64,000 nucleotides of DNA from Tachypleus tridentatus (lineage: Eukaryota > Arthropoda > Merostomata > Xiphosura > Limulidae), in NCBI RefSeq assembly GCF_004210375.1, contig NC_134829.1, positions 58,520,107-58,584,106 on the forward strand, read 5' to 3'. Shown here piece after piece: positions 57,407 through 64,000 of this stretch. The notes beneath the pieces were generated by a model, which was given only the letters and a program-made list of their open reading frames with translations, ran no database searches and was not told the DNA's origin. Every line of letters begins with the position of its first letter. Positions within the stretch are counted from its first letter, which is position 1. A program made the position numbers and the translations under genes.

Positions 57407-57846
57407 TGTACCATCCACCACAAAAAAGTAATTGCTGAACATTTCAGTCATGCTAAGAGCTGCTTAACAATAACATACAGTAAATCTACATCTGTATTCT
57501 TAAAGTTACGTCATATTTTGACATGTGGTTATTTCTTAACAGTTTTCTGTAGAACATCCTGTTAAAATTTGACATCAACATTATTTATGCCTATTTTTCT
57601 GTCACTTTACAAATGAATGTTGAGCTTTGCCTGCGTGCGCAGCTTTTCAAACGAAGCGCGGAAAGCGGCCGCCGTAAACGAGAGACAGACGAACACCCGG
57701 ACAGACATCACGGTTTGCAGTATGTATAAAATGCAAGAAAGATACATTGATATTAGTAACAACTCGTTGTTTTAAACAGATGACAGAGACGTAAACTAAT
57801 GTGTTAAACACAGCTAAAATAGAAAGTTTCTTTTTATTATTTTTTA
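57407..57846. other. Unique DNA, no gene seen
   Basis: A locally GC-richer patch at 57630-57715 (AAGCGCGGAAAGCGGCCGCC, with a NotI site) stands out against the AT-rich background. No ORF of note. Confidence 0.45.
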
Positions 57847-58106
57847 ATTTTGCGTGGAGGTATACGAGGGCAATCTGCGCTAGCCGTCCCTAATTTAAGA
57901 GTGTAAGACTAGAGGGAAGACAGCTTGCCATCATCACACATCGCAAACTCTTGGGCTACTCTTTTACAAACGAATAGAGGGATTGAACGTCACATTATAA
58001 GGTCCATATGGCTGAAAGCGCAAGCATGTTTGGTGTGACGGGGATCCAAACCCGCGACCCTCGGATTACGAGTCGAGTGTCTCAACCACCTGGCCATGCT
58101 GGGCCC
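57847..58106 (-). mobile_element. SINE family A, first member of a tandem pair
   Basis: Full minus-strand copy: GGGCCCAGCATGGCCAGGTG head at 58106, GGTTTGGATCCCC at the B box, AAGAGTAGCCCAAGAGTTTG core. Ends at 57847 in CCACGCAAAATTA without a clear AC tail. Confidence 0.95.
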
Positions 58107-58318
58107 ATTTAGCAGTGTAAGGCTAGATGGAAGACAGCTTGTATTCATCACCCACTGCGAACTCTTGGGCTACTCTTTTACCAACAAATAGAGGGATTGA
58201 CCGTCACATTATAAAGTCCCCATGGCTGAAAGGGCGAACATGTTTGGCGCGACGGTGATTCGAGCCTGCGACCCTCGGATTACGAGTCGAGTGCCCTAAC
58301 CACCTGTTTATACCGGGA
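58107..58318 (-). mobile_element. SINE family A, second member of a tandem pair, 3'-truncated
   Basis: Minus-strand copy whose head is at 58318 (TCCCGGTATAAACAGGTGG) and which ends at CTTACACTGCTAAAT (58107), exactly where the head of the first member begins. It shares GTCGAGTG and GGGCGAACATG-type variants with its neighbour. Confidence 0.93.
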
Positions 58319-58709
58319 CGTTCCTTTAGAAGTTTCTTGGATATAATATATAATGCATGTATTTTTTATACAAGAGTTAACATATTGGAAAAAAAATATC
58401 CGCCTTTGGTCATATTTCTTTTCACAAAGTCTTGTTTTAACCGTTCCATGATTTGAACGGCACATATTAGAACGACCGCAATTACTTCAGACACTCACAC
58501 ACACACAAGTAACAAGAAAAACAATTCGTATGAAATTATTTATTTATTTGAACAATGAGCGAACATAAAAAAAAACAGTTTTATCCGACTTATGAGACTT
58601 CATCATAAACTCCATCAGAAACGGTGTAAGAACTTTTGATAGAGCAAAACGAACAACAAAACTGACAAAAAAAATTTATTTACCCTCGTGGATTTAAACC
58701 GACAGTCGT
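58319..58709. other. AT-rich DNA, no gene seen
   Basis: Contains a short (AC)n run at 58493-58506. A 61-codon minus ORF (58280-58465) overlaps the SINE and is not supported. Confidence 0.45.
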
Positions 58710-58834
58710 GTAGATCACGTGACCCGCACGACAATTAATACAGAGTATGTAACCTTTACGCCAGCAGCTATAAAGCACGTGACCTTTCCGACAAGTTTAT
58801 AGATCATGTGACACGAATGACAATTAATACAGAT
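58710..58834. repeat. Short repeats with E-box (CACGTG) cores
   Basis: Two ~35-bp repeats (58710-58745 and 58800-58834), ending ACAATTAATACAGA, flank a partial copy. They contain TCACGTGACC (58715), GCACGTGACC (58775) and TCATGTGACA (58804). CACGTG is the core bound by bHLH factors; regulatory use here is only a possibility. Confidence 0.6.
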
Positions 58835-58951
58835 GGCAGACAATAGGTCTCTGTCACCTTTGAGGCGCCTCCTCTCCACAAATGAACGAACAGGGAAATA
58901 TTCAGAGCCAGGACAGTTCGTCCTCAGTGTTGATAGCTATTTATTGATTAA

Positions 58952-58976
58952 AGTCCGTCACACACTGTGACGGACT
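58952..58976. other. Perfect 11-bp hairpin, 3-base loop
   Basis: AGTCCGTCACA, then CAC, then TGTGACGGACT. The stem is a perfect inverted repeat and fairly GC-rich for this region. No gene adjoins it. Confidence 0.9.
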
Positions 58977-59627
58977 CTATCTAGTTCTTCCCTTTTATTT
59001 CGTTTCCTGTACGTCCGTTTCAGGCTTAGAAATTCCACACTAGAGTACATTTCCTCCAAACAGCGAAAAAATAGCCATGCGATCTCTCCAGCAGTTCATG
59101 TACTTGTGGTAATGTCCACCATGGGACCTTAATCCAAATAAAGTTCGACAAGAGGCCCTCCAGGGAATTCTAGAGGTATTTGTCATCTCAACCTACACCG
59201 AAAAACATTCTCTATTGTACAGCGTTTATGGGAGGTCGGAAAGCTAACTTTCTGAGACTAATATGATAGAAATCCAATAAAAAGAAACGCCTAAGAAAAC
59301 CAACTATCCTTTGACACAAATAAAAAAAACGTGTTCAAACAGTTGACGCAATTCGTAAAAACTTCACGTTTCCTAATGTGTGTCTCTTTCTTTGTATATA
59401 TTGTCGTTGTTTTCCAACTGCCCGTTGGCTTTACTAAAAGTTCCTCTTTAAAGAAACACAAAATGGTTCTCCCGTTTATTGATTTAGACGACAAAATATT
59501 CATCACGTACATTGCTTACAGTTTAAACAACGAACTCGCAGCTGAGCTAATTTGAATATGTTGGCCATAACCATCTCGTCTCAGCTGTGGATTTGTTGAT
59601 GAGTTTGTAAATTCATCTTAAGGGGTG
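58977..59627. other. Unique DNA, no supported gene
   Basis: Overlapping ORFs at 59291-59512 (minus) and 59331-59555 (plus) are each about 74 codons. The plus one has a hydrophobic start (FLMCVSFFVYIVVVFQLPVG), but there is no recognised family and no splice or promoter support. Confidence 0.4.
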
Positions 59628-59810
59628 CTGAAACCAGGGTGGGTGAGATGCTTTCCAAAAACTAGGAGTTTGTTGAAACCAGGGTGGGTGAGATGCTTTC
59701 CAAAAACTAGGAGTTTGTTGAAACCAGGGTGGGTGAGATGCTTTCCAAAAACTAGGAGTTTGTTGAAACCAGGGTGGGCGAGATGCTTTCCAAAAACTAG
59801 GAGTTTGTTC
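59628..59810. repeat. 45-bp tandem repeat, four copies
   Basis: Four nearly identical units containing GAAACCAGGGTGGGTGAGAT, GCTTTCCAAAAACTAGGAGT and TTGTT; one substitution (GGGTGAG to GGGCGAG) marks the last copy. 45 bp is 15 codons, so both strands show repetitive open frames without being genes. Confidence 0.97.
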
Positions 59811-60267
59811 TTCCTTTTAATATTAACCAATTTTATAATCAGTTGGTCTAGCTCTCATATGCTTGTTATTAGTGTAACTACAGAGCTAGTTAACATAGAC
59901 TTATGATATATCACTCCAATTTGCAGCACCGTTTGGTTACCTAAATTAACTTAGGTATGTAAATAATGTTACGAATTCATGATTAGGTATTACACAGCGG
60001 AACAACTAATTATTATTATATATATATACACAACCAACAGCACTCAAATATTTCTTATTAGTACAAGTACGAAGGTCTGACCCAATTTTATAATTAGTTA
60101 ACACCAAAAATAGATCCAGGTTTACACCTCCAACTCATAAAACAGGTTTTGATAAGAGCCCACTCACCACTAAGTAACTCCTCAACATTTAACTCTTTAA
60201 AAACATGCATTAATAGCTTCTGTAGTAAAACTGAAAGCGAGAAGTCGTAGAATTGATTTTACAGCTA
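59811..60267. other. AT-rich DNA, no gene seen
   Basis: A (TA)n run lies at about 60017-60029. Nothing else recognised. Confidence 0.45.
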
Positions 60268-60382
60268 AGTGGTCCCATTGGGTCAGTGGTAAGTCTGAGG
60301 GATCAGGCTCGGTATTCATAGTGGGCATAGCATTGACAGCCTAAAGTATACCATTGGGCTTAACAAAGAAAACAAAAGCGAG
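60268..60382 (+). mobile_element. SINE family B, diverged
   Basis: A box TTGGGTCAGTGGTAAGTCTG, then a damaged B-box region (TCGGTATTCATAGTGGGCAT), and an end ACCATTGGGCTTAACAAAGA with an A-rich tail. Confidence 0.65.
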
Positions 60383-60970
60383 ACGTCTTTTAGTTCATCC
60401 ATTTAGCTATTGAGAAAAGTAAAAATGTCATAAAAGATTAATTGTAAAGAATTTGAATAGATGAGTTGTTTTTTTGTAGCTACACGTTTAGCTGAGAAGT
60501 TTATTTTGTGGATTGAGGGGACAATTTGGAGAGCTGTAAGGTTTTGTTTCACCTGGAAATATCCAAACTGGTATTAAATAAAAATATATGGATCTAAAGC
60601 GCAATGAAACTTCAAGAAAAGAAAATAATAAGTCGATATTAAGGTTAAAAAACAACAACTAATTACATAATTAATATTCAGCTACCACTGGTCCATCGAG
60701 TTATTACGTATATATATTATTAACGATGTTAGAAAAATACGCAGCAAAACCAATTTACAACAAAACAATATAACAAGATAACACAAAAAATATGAATATA
60801 TTACACCAGAAAATTAAACGTGTGGTTGAAATCAGGTTAGTTAATGTAATTGTACTTAATATAAAAATAACAACACATTAGTGTTAATAAACATGTATTC
60901 ATGGAGGTTTAGTTTCTAAACGTAACACTACAATAACCTTAATAACTCGATATTATTTGTGGTTTATTAC
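60383..60970. other. AT-rich DNA, no gene seen
   Basis: No element or exon recognised before the start of the terminal array. Confidence 0.45.
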
Positions 60971-63900
60971 ACATACTAAACTACCATGGATAAACCTTTA
61001 TCAATAGCATATTGTTAATCTCACATACCAAGCAGCCATGGATACATCTTTATCAACAGTATATTGTTACTCTTACATACTAAGTAGCCATCGATAAATC
61101 TTTATCAACAGTATATTGTTACTCTTACATACTAAGTAGCCATGGATACATCTTAATCAACAGTATATTGTTATTCTTACACACTAAGTAGCCATGGATA
61201 CACCTTTATCAACAGAATATAGTTACTCTTACATACTAATTTGTCATGGATACATCTTTATCAACAGTATAATGTTTTTCCTACATACTATGTAGCCATG
61301 GATACATCTTTATCAACAGCATATTGTTAATCTTACATACTAAGTACACATGGATACACCTTTATCAAAAGCATATTGTTACTCTTACATAGTACGTTGT
61401 CATGGATACACCTTTATCAACAGCATATTATTAGTCTTACATACCACCTTGTCATGGATACATCTTTGTCATCAGTACATTGTTACATACTAAGTAGCCA
61501 TGGATACATCTTTATCAACAGTATATTGTTATTCTTACATACTAAGTAGCCATGGATACATCTTTATCAACAGTATATTGTTACTCTTACATACTAAGTA
61601 GCCATGGATACATCTTTATCAACAGTATATTGTTACTCTTACATACTAAGTAGTCATGGATACATCTTTATCAACAGTATATTGTTATTCTTACATACTA
61701 AGTAGCCATGGATACATCTTTATCAACAGTATATTGTTATTCTTACATACTAAGTAGCCATGGATACATCTTTATCAACAGTATATTGTTATTCTTACAT
61801 ACTAAGTAGCCATGGATACATCTTTATCAACAGTATATTGTTATTCTTACATACTAAGTAGCCATGGATACATCTTTATCAACAGTATATTGTTACTCTT
61901 ACATACTAAGTAGCCATGGATACATCTTTATCAACAGTATATTGTTACTCTTACATACTAAGTAGCCATGGATACATCTTTATCAACAGTATATTGTTAT
62001 TCTTACATACTAAGTAGCCATGGATACATCTTTATCAACAGTATATTGTTATTCTTACATACTAAGTAGCCATGGATACATCTTTATCAACAGTATATTG
62101 TTATTCTTACATACTAAGTAGCCATGGATACATCTTTATCAACAGTATATTGTTACTCTTACATACTAAGTAGCCATGGATACATCTTTATCAACAGTAT
62201 ATTGTTACTCTTACATACTAAGTAGCCATGGATACATCTTTATCAACAGTATATTGTTACTCTTACATACTAAGTAGCCATGGATACATCTTTATCAACA
62301 GTATATTGTTACTCTTACATACTAAGTAGCCATGGATACATCTTTATCAACAGTATATTGTTACTCTTACATACTAAGTAGCCATGGATACATCTTTATC
62401 AACAGTATATTGTTATATCTTACATACTAAGTAGCCATGGATACATCTTTATCAACAGTATATTGTTACTCTTACATACTAAGTAGCCATGGATACATCT
62501 TTATCAACAGTATATTGTTACTCTTACATACTAAGTAGCCATGGATACATCTTTATCAACAGTATATTGTTATTCTTACATACTAAGTAGCCATGGATAC
62601 ATCTTTATCAACAGTATATTGTTACTCTTACATACTAAGTAGCCATGGATACATCTTTATCAACAGTATATTGTTATTCTTACATACTAAGTAGCCATGG
62701 ATACATCTTTATCAACAGTATATTGTTATTCTTACATACTAAGTAGCCATGGATACATCTTTATCAACAGTATATTGTTATTCTTACATACTAAGTAGCC
62801 ATGGATACATCTTTATCAACAGTATATTGTTACTCTTACATACTAAGTAGCCATGGATACATCTTTATCAACAGTATATTGTTATTCTTACATACTAAGT
62901 AGCCATGGATACATCTTTATCAACAGTATATTGTTACTCTTACATACTAAGTAGCCATGGATACATCTTTATCAACAGTATATTGTTATTCTTACATACT
63001 AAGTAGCCATGGATACATCTTTATCAACAGTATATTGTTATTCTTACATACTAAGTAGCCATGGATACATCTTTATCAACAGTATATTGTTACTACTTAC
63101 ATACTCAAAGTATATAGCCATGGCCATACATCTTTATCAACAGTATATTGTTACTCTTACATACTAAGTAGCCATGGATACATCTTTATCAACAGTATAT
63201 TGTTATTCTTACATACTAAGTAGCCATGGATACATCTTTATCAACAGTATATTGTTACTCTTACATACTAAGTAGCCATGGATACATCTTTATCAACAGT
63301 ATATTGTTATTCTTACATACTAAGTAGCCATGGATACATCTTTATCAACAGTATATTGTTATTCTTACATACTAAGTAGCCATGGATACATCTTTATCAA
63401 CAGTATATTGTTACTCTTACATACTAAGTAGCCATGGATACATCTTTATCAACAGTATATTGTTACTCTTACATACTAAGTAGCCATGGATACATCTTTA
63501 TCAACAGTATATTGTTACTTACATACTAAGTAGCCATGGATACATCTTTATCAACAGTATATTGTTACTCTTACATACTAAGTAGCCATGGATACATCTT
63601 TATCAACAGTATATTGTTACTCTTACATACTAAGTAGCCATGGATACATCTTTATCAACAGTATATTGTTATTCTTACATACTAAGTAGCCATGGATACA
63701 TCTTTATCAACAGTATATTGTTACTCTTACATACTAAGTAGCCATGGATACATCTTTATCAACAGTATATTGTTATTCTTACATACTAAGTAGCCATGGA
63801 TACATCTTTATCAACAGTATATTGTTATTCTTACATACTAAGTAGCCATGGATACATCTTTATCAACAGTATATTGTTACTCTTACATACTAAGTAGCCA

Positions 63901-64000
63901 TGGATACATCTTTATCAACAGTATATTGTTACTCTTACATACTAAGTAGCCATGGATACATCTTTATCAACAGTATATTGTTATTCTTACATACTAAGTA
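60971..64000. repeat. 52-bp tandem array (array 7), ~58 copies, runs off the window
   Basis: Units contain ACATACTAAGTAGCCATGGA (NcoI site), TACATCTTTATCAACAGTAT and ATTGTTACTCTT, with a common TTATTCTT/TTACTCTT variant. The first ~550 bp are diverged (CTTGTCATGG, GTACACATGG, CAGCATATT forms). From about 61490 the copies are almost identical, apart from a disturbed unit near 63090-63130 and a 48-bp unit near 63515. It continues beyond the right edge. Confidence 0.97.

Noticed and set aside
60971..64000. Telomeric or centromeric identity of the terminal array
   Set aside because: No TTAGG/TTAGGG-type motif or known centromere box is present. A 52-bp array alone does not establish either role.

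Overview
The window looks like repeat-rich, intron-bearing, AT-rich animal DNA. There are no operons, ribosome binding sites or dense ORFs. It does contain tRNA-derived SINEs, a Jockey-type LINE, a decayed hAT DNA transposon and a candidate spliced gene. The dominant SINE (tRNA-Thr(CGT)-like head, body with a conserved AAAGAGTAGCCCAAGAGTTGG core, ACAAACAAAC tail) and a second tRNA-like SINE resemble families I associate with chelicerates, especially horseshoe crabs. That assignment is from memory and only moderately certain. Two runs of exactly 500 N (2128-2627, 48560-49059) are scaffold gaps.

About half of the 64 kb is tandem array, in seven main blocks: ~39 bp units (1-2127), 84 bp (2628-7300), 50 bp (22151-32089, about 199 copies), 36 bp (32131-35256), 46 bp (39494-45847, about 138 copies), 69 bp (54712-55555) and 52 bp (60971-64000). 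Several smaller arrays lie between them. Two arrays can be traced to mobile-element sequence. The 50-bp unit carries the 3' end of the second SINE family. The 46-bp unit is an expansion of a stretch of the gag reading frame of the LINE, and it splits that element by 6.4 kb.

The only candidate host gene is at 12692-15393 (+): an apolipoprotein-L-like gene. A short signal-peptide-like first exon ends at a GTATGT donor. A 1.58 kb intron follows, then a long last exon reached in matching phase. The last exon has four frame changes inside about 250 bp, so it is either a recent pseudogene or affected by assembly errors. The gene sits in the 6.4-kb spacer of a ~1.6-kb inverted repeat (about 10080-11645 and 18020-19705). 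A separate diverged direct repeat (about 7770-8460 and 16478-17240) lies on either side of it.

Layout: arrays (0-7.3 kb); inverted repeat with the APOL-like locus (7.3-19.7 kb); SINE fragments and small arrays (19.7-22.1 kb); 50-bp then 36-bp arrays (22.1-35.3 kb); LINE on the minus strand with its internal array (35.3-46.4 kb); SINE split by a hAT element running into a gap (46.4-49.1 kb); AT-rich DNA with scattered, nested and tandem SINEs and small arrays (49.1-60.9 kb); 52-bp array to the window end.
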